The notes: generated by a model not told the origin, from the letters alone. Shown: positions 25,724 through 35,881, counted from the stretch's first letter. The stretch: 41,510 nucleotides of DNA from DASRAJ01 sp039920305 (GCA_039920305.1 JBDSEA010000078.1:1-41510); one strand, 5' to 3'. Program-made: numbers and translations.

Positions 25724-27865
25724 TTAATATCCCCCATTAAATTTGCGTATCCCCCACTCCAGGGTACGCAGCAATAAAACAGGAAAAAGGAGCCACCGGA
25801 GATTGATGAGTGGCTCCGTTCGCGTGCTGCTGAATAACACAGGCCTGATCTCCTCTTTTGCCTGAATGGCTTTATCCATCTCATCAAGACGAGCAGGATA
25901 AAAAAGCCTTCCACCGGTTTTTTCACTCAAGGCATAAAGTAGCTGGTGGTCCGCCCTTGTATTCACAAACTCGAGTTGCGTTGGCATTACCGAGAAATTA
26001 CCGGATGCTGTCAAGGATTTGTTGTTGTAAAGAACTTTTGAAACCCATGTATAATTTCCCTGAGTAAAAAATCCTGCATTCAGGTTGTAAGTGTTTCCTG
26101 TTTTGCTGAACAGGAAGGGATACTCTTTGCCAGTTTCATCCCTGACCATCATATTTACATCAGGTTCATTAATAAGCTCATTCGATTCATTGAGCAATTC
26201 TGCATGGAATACCACGGACTCATTCTCTGAAAATATTCTGTTGCCCCCGCTTTGCCTTTCTTTTTCAAGATGAACACGAAACTGCCTTTCATCGGGTCGC
26301 ACCGCCAGGTATTGAACTATGGAAGAAATCAATCCATTGAAAGCATCCTGGTTTTTATGCTGCAGATAATCCCACATCCTCCACCGCCACAGGCCTTCCC
26401 CAGCAATCACGCAAGTGCGCCCGTCGAAATCCTCCTGAAAAAGGATCAGCGGATATTTTGTTGTTACGTTTCCGATTTTCTGATGGAGCATGGCAACTGC
26501 TCCGGGGGAGGATTTATATTCCCCAAAAGGGGATTGTAATGGTGGGAATGAAGATAGATTCTGTTTGACAATTTCCGGCAAATTAAACAGGGTGAAATCA
26601 ACATTCATTACAGGCAGTGCATCTGTTGTTGAATTGTTGTTGCCTTCAATGGAAAGCATTCGCTGGGATGTGTTAAACATGCTGATACCGGATTGTGCAC
26701 CAACAATAAAAAGCAAAGATTTTTTTTGCCTGCGGACCTGTTCAAGCAATGATTGGATAGAATTACCTGCCGCAGGAAGCTGATCCAAAATAAAAAGTGA
26801 ATAATCTTTCAGAGTGCCGCTGAACTCCGCCCCGATAACTACATCCACTTTATAGTTTTTCGTTTCTTCAATCGTTTGCTTCAGCGCAGCTATATCAGGA
26901 TGCGGTGCTGCAGCAATAATTAAAACTTTTTCCTTCTTCTCTTCTACTTCAATAAAAACATCTTTCACGTTGTTTGCGGCAGATGCTTCATTACTTAAAG
27001 CTGAAAGTGAAATTCTGTAGTGCTTAACCCCTGCTCTGTCTGCCTTTAGTATAAAATCATGGCTCCCCCGGTCTTCATTTCCAACGATGGAAAAATTTTT
27101 TGTGTCCCGGAGCCTTGAGGTTCCGGCTAACCCGAAAGTATCCTTAAATGAAACTTCTTTGAGGGTGACCGCTGATTTTTCATCCGGGCAATACTGCGCA
27201 AGCCATTCTGCCTTTATAGTAAAATAATCACCGAGAAAAACTGTGCGGTTATAATACACATTGGTTAAAATCAGATCTCTCCTTGTTGTGGTATCGCCAA
27301 GGCCAATGGTGTACACTGGTGCATGAAGTTTTTCACTTATGTACGATGGATTGCTTCCCTGGTTGTAAATACCATCAGTCGCAAGAATGATGGCACCCAG
27401 GTTTTGATTTGTGTAAATATTAGCCACCTGATCCAGAGCTGAAGAAATATTTGTGGTTTTTTCGCTGAACGAAAGTTTTCCATTCTCATTCAGCACTGCG
27501 CCGAATGTGTAAGGCCGGACCTCATACTTTGCAGCAAGACTTTTCCTGAGAGTCGAAAGCTGTTGCTCATAATTTGCTGAATCAACGCTGCTCATTTTTA
27601 CTGATTGCGAGTTATCCTGCATGAGAACCACGATTGGCTTTTCAATCCGGTTTATTAAGGTTCTGATCAGAGGCGAGAGAAGCAGAAAAGCGAGAAAGGT
27701 TACAGATATAAATCTTACAGTCGCGAGAAGCCAAACCCATTTTCTAAATCCGGCACCGAGATCCTTGAATTGCTTGTCACGATAATAAAGAATGAACGAG
27801 GCAAGTGCTCCAAGCAGGATGCAGAACAGAAAATACCATGCGGGATATTGAAGTGAGAGTTGCAA
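25724..27865 (-). CDS. Membrane-anchored VWA-like protein
   Basis: This 713-residue protein has two N-terminal membrane segments (about 9-28 and 45-68), then a von Willebrand A-like domain starting IEKPIVVLMQDNSQSVKM. Residues 84-88 (DNSQS) form a MIDAS-type DxSxS, and LGAIILATDGIYNQGSN is the matching later strand. A long periplasmic part follows, with Ig-like stretches near residues 560-650. A last hydrophobic segment (NLRWLLFPVLLLRTLEWGI) lies close to the C-terminus. The layout resembles the BatA/BatB-like and larger VWA membrane proteins of Bacteroidota; the role of these is unknown. The gene is separated from rpsJ by 191 bases. The 279 bases before its start contain no gene or clear promoter I can support. 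Confidence 0.78.
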   Translation of the reverse strand: MQLSLQYPAWYFLFCILLGALASFILYYRDKQFKDLGAGFRKWVWLLATVRFISVTFLAFLLLSPLIRTLINRIEKPIVVLMQDNSQSVKMSSVDSANYEQQLSTLRKSLAAKYEVRPYTFGAVLNENGKLSFSEKTTNISSALDQVANIYTNQNLGAIILATDGIYNQGSNPSYISEKLHAPVYTIGLGDTTTRRDLILTNVYYNRTVFLGDYFTIKAEWLAQYCPDEKSAVTLKEVSFKDTFGLAGTSRLRDTKNFSIVGNEDRGSHDFILKADRAGVKHYRISLSALSNEASAANNVKDVFIEVEEKKEKVLIIAAAPHPDIAALKQTIEETKNYKVDVVIGAEFSGTLKDYSLFILDQLPAAGNSIQSLLEQVRRQKKSLLFIVGAQSGISMFNTSQRMLSIEGNNNSTTDALPVMNVDFTLFNLPEIVKQNLSSFPPLQSPFGEYKSSPGAVAMLHQKIGNVTTKYPLILFQEDFDGRTCVIAGEGLWRWRMWDYLQHKNQDAFNGLISSIVQYLAVRPDERQFRVHLEKERQSGGNRIFSENESVVFHAELLNESNELINEPDVNMMVRDETGKEYPFLFSKTGNTYNLNAGFFTQGNYTWVSKVLYNNKSLTASGNFSVMPTQLEFVNTRADHQLLYALSEKTGGRLFYPARLDEMDKAIQAKEEIRPVLFSSTRTEPLINLRWLLFPVLLLRTLEWGIRKFNGGY

Positions 27866-28144
27866 GCTTAATTGTTAGGAGTTAGTACTTACTCTTTTAT
27901 AAAAATTAAAAATGAAATTGATAAACGAAATTGCTGATGAAAAATGTTTTGGGGATACCCTATTTTCAAATAACCCGATCTCGAGGACTGAGTTGCAATG
28001 ATATGAAACCTGACTTTGGCCTAAATGCTTTAGAATTGGTTTCCACTAAAAACCCTTTCAGTTATTATGGTTCTTCCGCAAACAAAGGCAGGGTGCTATA
28101 CAAAATAACATCCCCATTACAAGTAAGCAATCAACAAGACTTTC

Positions 28145-28891
28145 TCAGGTATTAAGTCCGCCGCAAACCGAAATGACCTGCCCGTTAACGTACGATGAAA
28201 GATCACTTGCGAGAAAGAGGCAGACTTTGGCAACTTCTTCACCCGATCCATACCTGCCCAGCGGAATGTTTTTCCTGAACGTTTCTTTCATCTCATCACT
28301 GATGCCATGTGTCATATCAGTCTCAATAAAGCCGGGCGCGATGGCGTTGCAACGGATGTTTCTGGAACCCAGTTCTTTTGCGAGGGATTTTGTGAAACCG
28401 ATGATGCCTGCTTTCGAAGCGGAATAATTGGTCTGACCGGCATTACCGGTCATTCCTACAATCGAACTCAGGTTAATAATGGAGCCTCCACGCTGTTTCA
28501 TCATTGGCTTGCATACGCTTTTAGATATATTAAACACTGATTTAAGATTCGTCGTCATCACTTCATCCCATTGATGCTCGCTCATGCGAAGTATCAGGTT
28601 GTCACGGGTGATGCCGGCATTATTTACCACCACGTCAATCGTTTGAAATTCCATGATCACATTCCCGATGAGTTTTTCTGCTTCTGCAAACGATGCAGCA
28701 TCTGACTTGTAGCCGATCGCTTTTACGCCAAGGGAGTGAAGATGGTTTTCAAGAGCTAATGCTTTTTCAGCCGAAGACAAATAGGTGAATGCAATGTTTG
28801 CACCTTCTTCAGCAAATTTTTTAGCAATGGCTTCGCCGATGCCGCGCGAGGCCCCGGTGATGAGAGCAGTTTTACCCTGGAGAAGTTTCAT
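28145..28891 (-). CDS. fabG: 3-oxoacyl-[acyl-carrier-protein] reductase
   Basis: The 248 residues form a classical short-chain dehydrogenase. The NADP-binding motif is TGASRGIG (12-19), NNAG is at 90-93, and the catalytic residues are Ser143 (LSSIVG), Tyr156 and Lys160 (YSASK). The sequence between them (GMTGNAGQTNYSASKAG) and the PGFIETDMT loop are typical of FabG, which reduces beta-ketoacyl-ACP in fatty-acid elongation. It is monocistronic as far as can be seen: sucD lies 169 bases upstream on the same strand. Another SDR with a related function cannot be fully excluded. Confidence 0.9.
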   Translation of the reverse strand: MKLLQGKTALITGASRGIGEAIAKKFAEEGANIAFTYLSSAEKALALENHLHSLGVKAIGYKSDAASFAEAEKLIGNVIMEFQTIDVVVNNAGITRDNLILRMSEHQWDEVMTTNLKSVFNISKSVCKPMMKQRGGSIINLSSIVGMTGNAGQTNYSASKAGIIGFTKSLAKELGSRNIRCNAIAPGFIETDMTHGISDEMKETFRKNIPLGRYGSGEEVAKVCLFLASDLSSYVNGQVISVCGGLNT

Positions 28892-29060
28892 TGAAATGCT
28901 TATTTGTTAATAGTTTTATGGTTGACAAAATGATGGCTACTGAAAGGATAAAATGGATTTATGCATTCCCGAATGGTTTATACTTCACTGGTTAATCGCC
29001 TAAGCTTTGTAATTGCTCTCCAATTTCTTCGATCATCAGAATTCGATTAACCTCACACCA

Positions 29061-29936
29061 TCAGGTATTAACAGCTTTCCTCATCATTTCACCAATAACT
29101 GCCGGGCTTTCTGCAACAGTGATTCCGCATTCACGAAGAATATTCATTTTCGCCACTGCCGTGTCTTCGGCTCCGCCAATAATTGCACCTGCGTGACCCA
29201 TGCGCCGGCCGGGTGGTGCCGTTTGTCCGGCTATGAACCCTACCACTGGTTTTTTATTTCCGTTGTCCCGGATCCAGCGTGCTGCTTCTGCTTCCATGCC
29301 GCCCCCAATTTCACCGATCATTACGATTCCCTCCGTTTCAGGATCATTCATGAATAATTCTACTGCTTCTCTTGTTGTAGTGCCAATGATGGGATCACCA
29401 CCGATTCCAATGGCTGTAGAAATTCCCAATCCTGTTTTACAAACCTGGTCGGCAGCCTCGTAAGTAAGTGTTCCGCTTTTTGAAATAATTCCTACTCTTC
29501 CTTTTTTAAACACAAAACCCGGCATGATGCCCACCTTTGCCTCATCAGGCGTGATAATGCCCGGGCAATTAGGGCCGATCAACCGGCAATCTTTTCCATT
29601 GATAAATTCCTTTGCCTTCACCATATCCTGAACGGGAATTCCCTCCGTGATGCAAACGATTACTTTAATTCCTGCATCCGCTGCTTCCATTATTGCATCC
29701 GCTGCAAATGCCGGGGGAACGAAAATGATGGAAACATCAGCACCTGTATTTTTTACCGCATCTGCTACCGAATTGAAAACAGGCTTGTTCAGGTGTTGCT
29801 GCCCGCCTTTCTCCGGAGTAACGCCACCCACGACATTTGTACCATATTCGATCATTTGGGTTGAGTGGAAAGTTCCTTCCTGACCTGTAAAACCCTGCAC
29901 AACCACTTTTGAATTTTTATCTACGAGAATACTCAT
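29061..29936 (-). CDS. sucD: Succinyl-CoA ligase, alpha subunit
   Basis: The 291 residues match the full alpha subunit. The CoA-binding Rossmann domain (QGFTGQEGTFHSTQMIEYGT) is followed by the ligase domain with GPNCPGIITP, SKSGTLTYE and the active-site GHAGAIIGG, whose His248 is phosphorylated during the reaction. With SucC it makes ATP or GTP from succinyl-CoA in the TCA cycle. The sucC gene is not beside it, so the two subunits are encoded apart here. Confidence 0.97.
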   Translation of the reverse strand: MSILVDKNSKVVVQGFTGQEGTFHSTQMIEYGTNVVGGVTPEKGGQQHLNKPVFNSVADAVKNTGADVSIIFVPPAFAADAIMEAADAGIKVIVCITEGIPVQDMVKAKEFINGKDCRLIGPNCPGIITPDEAKVGIMPGFVFKKGRVGIISKSGTLTYEAADQVCKTGLGISTAIGIGGDPIIGTTTREAVELFMNDPETEGIVMIGEIGGGMEAEAARWIRDNGNKKPVVGFIAGQTAPPGRRMGHAGAIIGGAEDTAVAKMNILRECGITVAESPAVIGEMMRKAVNT

Positions 29937-30061
29937 GAATTGAATGGTAAATGATTATTAGTGAAGTAGCAAGTGAACATTGAAAGATTTTTCAGGAAAT
30001 ATTATGTATAAAGCGAAAGCAATTTTCCCCATTTTGATTATGACTTGAAATTTAAAAGCGC

Positions 30062-30069
30062 CAAAGATA
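30062..30069 (-). promoter_or_regulatory. Possible -7 box for sucD
   Basis: On the minus strand this reads TATCTTTG, matching TAnnTTTG, 126 bases before the sucD ATG and just after the mlaF stop. It is identical to the box before hicB. A TTTG lies 25 bases upstream, which is longer than usual spacing. Confidence 0.3.
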
Positions 30070-30099
30070 AATTTCAAAATGCCATGGAGAGATTCAAAT

Positions 30100-30861
30100 T
30101 CACTTTGTCATTTGCTCCTTTATTTCCTTCAGATACTTCGATGCGAAGATGAAATCATTTAGCGACTGATTAACCGCATTCAATACTGTCCGCTTATCTC
30201 CTTCCCACGCTTTTTCACCATTGCTAAGAAACAATATATAATCACCGATACCGATCACTGAATTCATATCATGTGTATTTACGATTGTAGTAATGTTGAA
30301 TTCCTCGGTGATGTCATGAATCAGTTCATCAATGAGGATAGAAGTTTGTGGATCGAGACCTGAATTAGGTTCATCACAGAAAAGATATTTTGGGTTCATC
30401 ACAATTGCGCGGGCAATACCCACCCGTTTTTTCATTCCGCCACTCAGTTCCGCAGGCATTAGCTTATTAGCACCTTTAAGATTTACCCTCTCCAGACATG
30501 AATCAACCTGCCTCACCTTTTCTTTTATTGTGTAGCTGGTGAACATCGAAAGTGGAAAAATAATGTTTTGCTCCACGGTCATTGAATCAAAAAGCGCAGC
30601 CCCCTGGAAAAGCATTCCTATTTCCTTCCGGATCTCCTTTTTCTCTTTCTCTTCAAGATTTGCGAAATCAATGTTGCCATGGTAAAGTATATTTCCTCCA
30701 GAGGTTTGTATCAATCCCACCATGCATTTCATCAAAACCGTTTTCCCCGATCCGCTGGTACCAATCACGAGGCTGGTTTTTCCAGGTTCGAAAGTCCCGG
30801 AGATACCCTTTAACACTTCTTTCTCTGCAAAAGATTTTTTTACATCCCTGATTTCGATCAT
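30100..30861 (-). CDS. mlaF: MlaF-type ABC transporter ATP-binding protein
   Basis: The 253-residue ATPase has Walker A GTSGSGKT (34-41), Q-loop near FQGAALFDSMTV, signature LSGGM (139-143), Walker B YLFCDEP (159-165) and H-loop His197. ALFDSMTVEQN and PAELSGGMKKRVGIARAI are characteristic of the Mla/Mce-associated ATPases, which power phospholipid movement between the inner and outer membrane. It overlaps the upstream permease gene by 4 bases. No MlaD (MCE-domain) gene is in this window, so the partner lies elsewhere or has moved. Confidence 0.93.
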   Translation of the reverse strand: MIEIRDVKKSFAEKEVLKGISGTFEPGKTSLVIGTSGSGKTVLMKCMVGLIQTSGGNILYHGNIDFANLEEKEKKEIRKEIGMLFQGAALFDSMTVEQNIIFPLSMFTSYTIKEKVRQVDSCLERVNLKGANKLMPAELSGGMKKRVGIARAIVMNPKYLFCDEPNSGLDPQTSILIDELIHDITEEFNITTIVNTHDMNSVIGIGDYILFLSNGEKAWEGDKRTVLNAVNQSLNDFIFASKYLKEIKEQMTK

Positions 30862-31604
30862 AGTAAAATTTCAGCAAGAAGAAAATCGAAAATCAGAATG
30901 AAGATGCAGCTTGTAACAACTGCTTTGGTTGCCGATCTACCTACTTCCAGTGCTCCGCCTACGGTGAAGTATCCGAGATAAGCAGATATTGATGACATTA
31001 GAAATCCGAAGGTGGTGGCCTTGATAATGGCAAAGTATACGGTAAAAGGGATAAAATATTGAATGGATCCCTGCATGAATTCATCGGCAGTTAATACGCC
31101 GGACCATTTGCCTACCGTTAATCCCATATATATCTGCAGGAAACCTGCAATCATTACAAGTACCGGAATCATTAGTGTGGCAGCAAGAATCTTTGGAAGA
31201 ACAAGATATGCAGCGGAGTTTACCCCCATCATCTCGAGTGCATCAATTTGTTCAGTGATGCGCATGGTTCCCAGCTCCGACGCGATGCTCGATCCTATTT
31301 TTCCTGCCAGTATCAGGCACGTAACAGAAGGCGCCATTTCAATGATGGCGGTGTTGGTCACAATAGAACCGATAATTGATCTCGATAATAAGGGAGATGT
31401 GAATTGAAATGCAGTCTGTACTGTAAGCACTGCTCCAAGGAATACTGAAAAAATAATCACAATGGTAAGTGAGCCAACACCCAACTCAACCATTTGCCTC
31501 ATTACTTCCTTCCAATAGACTGAAGGTTTATCAGGGTTAACAAAACATTTTTTGAGCAAATACAGATAGCGCCCAAAATGGGTGAAAAAACTGAAAGTGA
31601 GCAT
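30858..31604 (-). CDS. mlaE: MlaE-type ABC transporter permease
   Basis: The 248-residue integral membrane protein has about five to six hydrophobic segments and the family phrases VEIAPSVT-like MAPSVTCLILAGKIGSSIAS, ELGTMRITEQIDALEMMGVN and YLVLPKILAATLMIPVLVM. It forms the membrane part of an Mla-type lipid transporter together with MlaF, whose start overlaps its stop. It is divergent from the SDR gene at 31815; the 210 bases between them show only a near-miss promoter on the plus strand. Confidence 0.93.
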   Translation of the reverse strand: MLTFSFFTHFGRYLYLLKKCFVNPDKPSVYWKEVMRQMVELGVGSLTIVIIFSVFLGAVLTVQTAFQFTSPLLSRSIIGSIVTNTAIIEMAPSVTCLILAGKIGSSIASELGTMRITEQIDALEMMGVNSAAYLVLPKILAATLMIPVLVMIAGFLQIYMGLTVGKWSGVLTADEFMQGSIQYFIPFTVYFAIIKATTFGFLMSSISAYLGYFTVGGALEVGRSATKAVVTSCIFILIFDFLLAEILL

Positions 31605-31814
31605 TGCGGCGAAAATACTTTGAAATGTTTGTTAAAAAACCAAACAGTCTTCACAAGAGGTTTCAGAAATGAATGGCTGAACCGTTGGCGGATAGAATAT
31701 TAAATGACACGGTTTCTGTAATAAGTATTGCTGCAATACGAACTACTTGAAGCAATAATAACTTTTACGCTTCCGGTCAGAAGTTATATTTTGCCGCGAA
31801 AGATTTTGATTTAA

Positions 31815-32516
31815 ATGAATGCAGTAATCACCGGTGCAACACGCGGTATCGGAAAAGCCATTACGGAAAAATTTTGTTCTGAAGGATTCAATGTTGCCGT
31901 TTGTGCCCGCAGCAAGAAAGATCTTGAGAGCCTGCACAACGATTTGAACCAAAAATTTCCAGATGCTGAAATCATTGCGCATCCGTGCGATGTAAGTGAT
32001 AAAAAGCAGTTAAAATCATTTACTGATGCTGTCAAGCTGAAATGGAAATCAGTGGAGGTGCTTGTGAATAATGCAGGTACCTTTTTGCCTGGCCAGGTAC
32101 ACAGGGAAAAATCTATGGTGCTGGAAAAACTAATTAAGACAAACCTTTACAGTGCCTACTATCTCACCCAGATGCTGATTAAAATAATGATCCGTGAAAA
32201 GCGGGGGCACATCTTTAATATCTGCTCTACTGCAAGCATTCAAGCCTATGCCAATGGAGGCTCTTATAGCATTTCCAAGTTTGCATTGCTCGGCTTTTCA
32301 AAAAATCTCCGGCTTGAAATGATCCCCTATCATATTAAAGTAACAGCAATAATACCCGGGGCAACATTAACAGGTTCATGGGAAGGCAGTGAATTGCCGG
32401 CAGAACGCTTCATGAAATCAGAAGACATTGCAAATGCAGTTTGGAATGCCTATACCATGTCACCCCAAACTGTAATAGAAGAAATTGTGCTGAGGCCAAG
32501 TGAAGGAGATATTTAA
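31815..32516 (+). CDS. SDR-family oxidoreductase
   Basis: The 233 residues include the cofactor motif TGATRGIG (6-13), NNAG (85-88), a Ser138 or Thr139 active-site position (NICSTAS), Tyr151 and Lys155 (YSISK). The Arg in CARSKKD (residue 32) suggests NADP rather than NAD. It resembles 3-oxoacyl-ACP reductase-like and sepiapterin reductase-like SDRs, but the substrate cannot be read from sequence. It is cytoplasmic, and unlike the secreted proteins that follow it on the same strand after 108 bases. Confidence 0.85.
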   Translation: MNAVITGATRGIGKAITEKFCSEGFNVAVCARSKKDLESLHNDLNQKFPDAEIIAHPCDVSDKKQLKSFTDAVKLKWKSVEVLVNNAGTFLPGQVHREKSMVLEKLIKTNLYSAYYLTQMLIKIMIREKRGHIFNICSTASIQAYANGGSYSISKFALLGFSKNLRLEMIPYHIKVTAIIPGATLTGSWEGSELPAERFMKSEDIANAVWNAYTMSPQTVIEEIVLRPSEGDI

Positions 32517-32624
32517 AGCAACAGGAAATATTTAATGCCGAAAAATGGGCGGCCGAATGCCAAAAATAAAAAAATTTTCCAGTGTGAAAAAAATGTCCGT
32601 ACATTGAAAGCGCAAAATTTTACC

Positions 32625-35549
32625 ATGAATTTAAAATCTACTCTCGCCATTACATTTATATTTTTTCTTTTATCGGGAAAAACATTTGCGCAGAAAGAAG
32701 CCAATATCTGGTACTTCGGGAATTATGCGGGTGTAGATTTCAATAGCGGAGCTCCCGTGGTGCTTACTAACAGTTCCATGTCAGCTTTTGAAGGATGCGC
32801 TTCAATTGCAAATCATAACGGCCAGCTTTTATTTTATACAGATGGCATGAAAGTTTGGAACAAAAATCACCAGGTAATGGTGAACGGCACCGGGCTTGAT
32901 GGTAACTCATCTTCCACCCAATCAGGAGTAATTATTCCACAGCCGGGACCCGCGAACGGAGCTATCTATTACATTTTCACAGTTGATGCGCAAGCAGGTG
33001 GATATGGCTTTCGTTATTCTATTGTAGATACTTCCCTCCAGGGTGGACTGGGTGAAGTAACTGTTAAAAATGTTCCGATCTTAAGCCCTACTACTGAAAA
33101 AATTACCGCCGTTTCAAAAGGACCCGGAGAAATATGGGTGATTACCCATGGCTGGAATTCTGCTGATTTTTATGCATATATTCTTGATGCTAACGGCTTA
33201 AATACAACTCCTGTAATAACAAATGTAGGAACCGTTCATAACGGAAGCACTAACAATACCATAGGCTACCTGAAAGTATCACCCGATGGAAAAAAGCTGG
33301 GACTTTGCGTGGACTGGGGCTTGCAAATTGTGGAGGTGTTTGACTTTGATAAGGCAACAGGAATTCCGAGCAATCCGATTACACTGATGAACGGAATCAA
33401 TGCCGCGGGACCGTACGGATTTGAATTTTCACCGAACAGTAAAGTAGTGTATGCTGCCGATGAGTCGGGATCGCCTTTTAGCAATGTGTTTCAATGGGAT
33501 CTGCAGGCAGGTACGCCCGCCCAAATAATCGCATCCATGATCACGATGGGTAGTCTCAGCAATGCCGGTGCTTTGCAATTAGCAACCGATGGGAAAATTT
33601 ATCTGTCGCAAACAGGGACTGCGTACCTGGGAGTTGTTAATGATCCGGATGTGGTAGGGACAGGATGCAATTTTGTGCAGGATGCCGTAAACCTTCAGGG
33701 AAATACCTGCAACTTCGGCCTTCCGAATTTTGTACAGAATTATTTTTTGCAGGCTGCTTTTACAGCAGAGGGAATCTGCTTTGGTGATACTACTTTCTTC
33801 AGTATTGTTGACACTGCGGAAATGGATTCGGTTGACTGGTTATTTGATGATCCGAATTCAGGAATCAATGACTCATCGAAAGATTACTATCCCTATCATT
33901 TATTTACTGATACCGGAAGCTACAATGTTATATTGTTTGCACACTTTCAGGGAGGATATTCTGATACTGATACCGTTGTATTTACCATTTATCCCCTTCC
34001 CAACACCAATCTTGGAAATGATACCACCATCTGTTCAGAAAACATACTCGTACTGGACGCTTCATTTCCTGTTAATTCCGGTTATTTATGGCAGGATGCT
34101 TCTACCGATTCAACCTATAATGCCACAACTGCAGGAACCTATTATGTCACCGTTACTTCCGCCAATGGATGTGTAAGCAGCGATACGCTTAATCTTTTGC
34201 TTTATCCGTTACCCCTCGTTGATTTAGGAAATGATACCCTGATGTGTGATGGCTCCCTGCTCACCCTGGATGTAACCGGTTCCGGAACAAGCTACTTATG
34301 GCAGGATGGCTCCGTGAATGGAATATTTACCGTTTCAGTCCCGGGTTTATACTGGGCTAATGTAACGGATACTAATTCCTGCTCTCAAATTGATTCAATC
34401 AATGTATCCTATGTTCCGCTTCCGCTTCTTGATCTTGGGAACGATACACTCATATGCCTTGGTGATTCGATAATACTTAATGCATCTTCTACGGGTGTTA
34501 CCTATTACTGGAATAACGGCACTACGGATCCTACCCTCAAAATTGGTTCCTCAGGCATTTACTGGGTGAATATTACCGATGGAAATCTTTGTGTTAACAG
34601 GGATACATTTAACCTGGGAGTTTTACCTCCGCCGCCGGTAAATATTGGAGATGAAATTCATTATTGCTTTGGTCAGCAGGCCTACCTTGATGCGACAACA
34701 CAGGGTGCAGTAACTTTCTTATGGTGGGATGGAACAACAAATTTTTCACATTATGTGGGAACACCCGGTACCTATTGGGTAACGGTTACAAACCTGATCG
34801 GATGCAAAGGATATGACACGGTAGATGTATTTGAGCAGCCGCTACCGGTGGTAAACCTTGGTGCGGATACTTTATTATGTGATTATGCCACCTTACTTCT
34901 GGATGCTGATAACCCGGATGATTATCATGAGTGGCAGGATGGCAGCAACACTCAAACGTACCAGGTATCCGATAGCGGAACTTATTTGGTTACCGTAATA
35001 GACAAGTACAATTGTATTTCCGGAGATCAAATAGTTATCTCCCATCAGAATACACCCATGGTGGATCTTGGTCCTGATTCATTGTATTGCTACGGCGATA
35101 CCATTAAGCTCAATGCATATTTCCCGGATGCAACGTATTCATGGCAGGATGGAAGCGCAAATGCAACCTTTAATGTTTTCATGATACCCGGAACTTACTA
35201 CGTTAACTTATCCGATATCTGCGGCAATGCTGATGACACGGTTAGCATTGACTTCCATAATTGCCAGAGCTGTGTAAATGTGCCTAATGTTTTTACTCCT
35301 AATAATGATGGGGTAAATGATTTCTTCCTCCCATTTCATGATTGTAATGTGGATAATTATAACCTGATGATTTTTAATCGCTGGGGCCAGCTTATCTGGC
35401 AATCCCATGACATTGATACCGGATGGAATGGAAAAAATAGCGGCACTTCCGAGGAGCTGGGAACCTATGCATGGTACCTTGATTATGAAAATACTGATAA
35501 GCCCGGAACCACTTACCACTTGCAGGGATATGTTGTTTTAGTGCGATAA
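32625..35549 (+). CDS. Large secreted protein with Ig-like repeats and CHU_C (type B) T9SS domain
   Basis: I start the gene at the ATG at 32625, because it opens a signal peptide (MNLKSTLAITFIFFLLSGKT, then FAQ); the in-frame ATG at 32535 would place 30 polar residues in front of it. The 974-residue product has an N-terminal propeller-like region (about 24-380) beginning NIWYFGNYAGVDFNSG, and a PKD-type domain (about 385-460) with VDWLFDDPNSG. Six repeats of about 70 residues follow, each opening like LGNDTTIC and containing YLWQDGS. A gliding-motility-associated CHU_C domain ends the protein (VPNVFTPNNDGVNDFF, IFNRWGQLIW). Such proteins are exported by T9SS and often act as adhesins or surface fibres; a precise role cannot be assigned. 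Confidence 0.88.
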   Translation: MNLKSTLAITFIFFLLSGKTFAQKEANIWYFGNYAGVDFNSGAPVVLTNSSMSAFEGCASIANHNGQLLFYTDGMKVWNKNHQVMVNGTGLDGNSSSTQSGVIIPQPGPANGAIYYIFTVDAQAGGYGFRYSIVDTSLQGGLGEVTVKNVPILSPTTEKITAVSKGPGEIWVITHGWNSADFYAYILDANGLNTTPVITNVGTVHNGSTNNTIGYLKVSPDGKKLGLCVDWGLQIVEVFDFDKATGIPSNPITLMNGINAAGPYGFEFSPNSKVVYAADESGSPFSNVFQWDLQAGTPAQIIASMITMGSLSNAGALQLATDGKIYLSQTGTAYLGVVNDPDVVGTGCNFVQDAVNLQGNTCNFGLPNFVQNYFLQAAFTAEGICFGDTTFFSIVDTAEMDSVDWLFDDPNSGINDSSKDYYPYHLFTDTGSYNVILFAHFQGGYSDTDTVVFTIYPLPNTNLGNDTTICSENILVLDASFPVNSGYLWQDASTDSTYNATTAGTYYVTVTSANGCVSSDTLNLLLYPLPLVDLGNDTLMCDGSLLTLDVTGSGTSYLWQDGSVNGIFTVSVPGLYWANVTDTNSCSQIDSINVSYVPLPLLDLGNDTLICLGDSIILNASSTGVTYYWNNGTTDPTLKIGSSGIYWVNITDGNLCVNRDTFNLGVLPPPPVNIGDEIHYCFGQQAYLDATTQGAVTFLWWDGTTNFSHYVGTPGTYWVTVTNLIGCKGYDTVDVFEQPLPVVNLGADTLLCDYATLLLDADNPDDYHEWQDGSNTQTYQVSDSGTYLVTVIDKYNCISGDQIVISHQNTPMVDLGPDSLYCYGDTIKLNAYFPDATYSWQDGSANATFNVFMIPGTYYVNLSDICGNADDTVSIDFHNCQSCVNVPNVFTPNNDGVNDFFLPFHDCNVDNYNLMIFNRWGQLIWQSHDIDTGWNGKNSGTSEELGTYAWYLDYENTDKPGTTYHLQGYVVLVR
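34006..35260 (+). repeat. Six tandem Ig-like coding repeats of about 211 bases
   Basis: The repeat starts are near 34006, 34219, 34430, 34640, 34853 and 35063, giving a period of about 211 bases (70 residues). Each unit has an LG-D-T-C opening, a WQDG or WWDG core, GTYYV and a Cys before the next unit. The units have diverged at DNA level, so expansion is not recent. Confidence 0.8.
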
Positions 35550-35881
35550 GAAATTTTTCAATCGTAACTATTTGGTCCGTTCTGGAATTTACAATCCAAA
35601 ACCAATTAGGATTACACAAGAGGAGGTGGAAAATGAAATGCACCAAAACGCAGGTAAGCATGCAATCTGGCGCACCTCAATTTGCAAGACAAATTTTTAC
35701 TGCAATATTTTGTTTGAGCAATCTGACAATTTCCAAATTTTACTCTGAAAGCCCTATTGAAATAATATAAGTTGTTTTTCTGTTTCACATATTCACATTA
35801 TCTTTCTTCTCTCAGCAGGAATTGAATTCTTCAAGCTGATATCGTAAAACTTTCCTTATTTAAACATTCAACCGAAGTGAA
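35550..35881 (+). other. 332-base gap with one doubtful small ORF
   Basis: This gap holds no recognisable gene. The only item of note is AGGAGGTGG at 35621-35629, a strong Shine-Dalgarno-like match, four bases before an ATG at 35633 that opens 45 codons ending at 35770 (starts MKCTKTQVSMQ). Strong Shine-Dalgarno sites are rare in Bacteroidota, yet the peptide has no recognisable fold, so I do not call it a gene. The last 100 bases lack a consensus promoter for the next gene. Confidence 0.3.

Noticed and set aside
27931..28155. 74-codon plus-strand ORF between the VWA-like gene and fabG
   Set aside because: No signal peptide, motif or family resemblance, and it runs into the end of fabG on the other strand.
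31785..31793. TATATTTTG before the SDR gene as a -7 promoter box
   Set aside because: It needs three bases instead of two between TA and TTTG, and there is no -33 box at the right distance.
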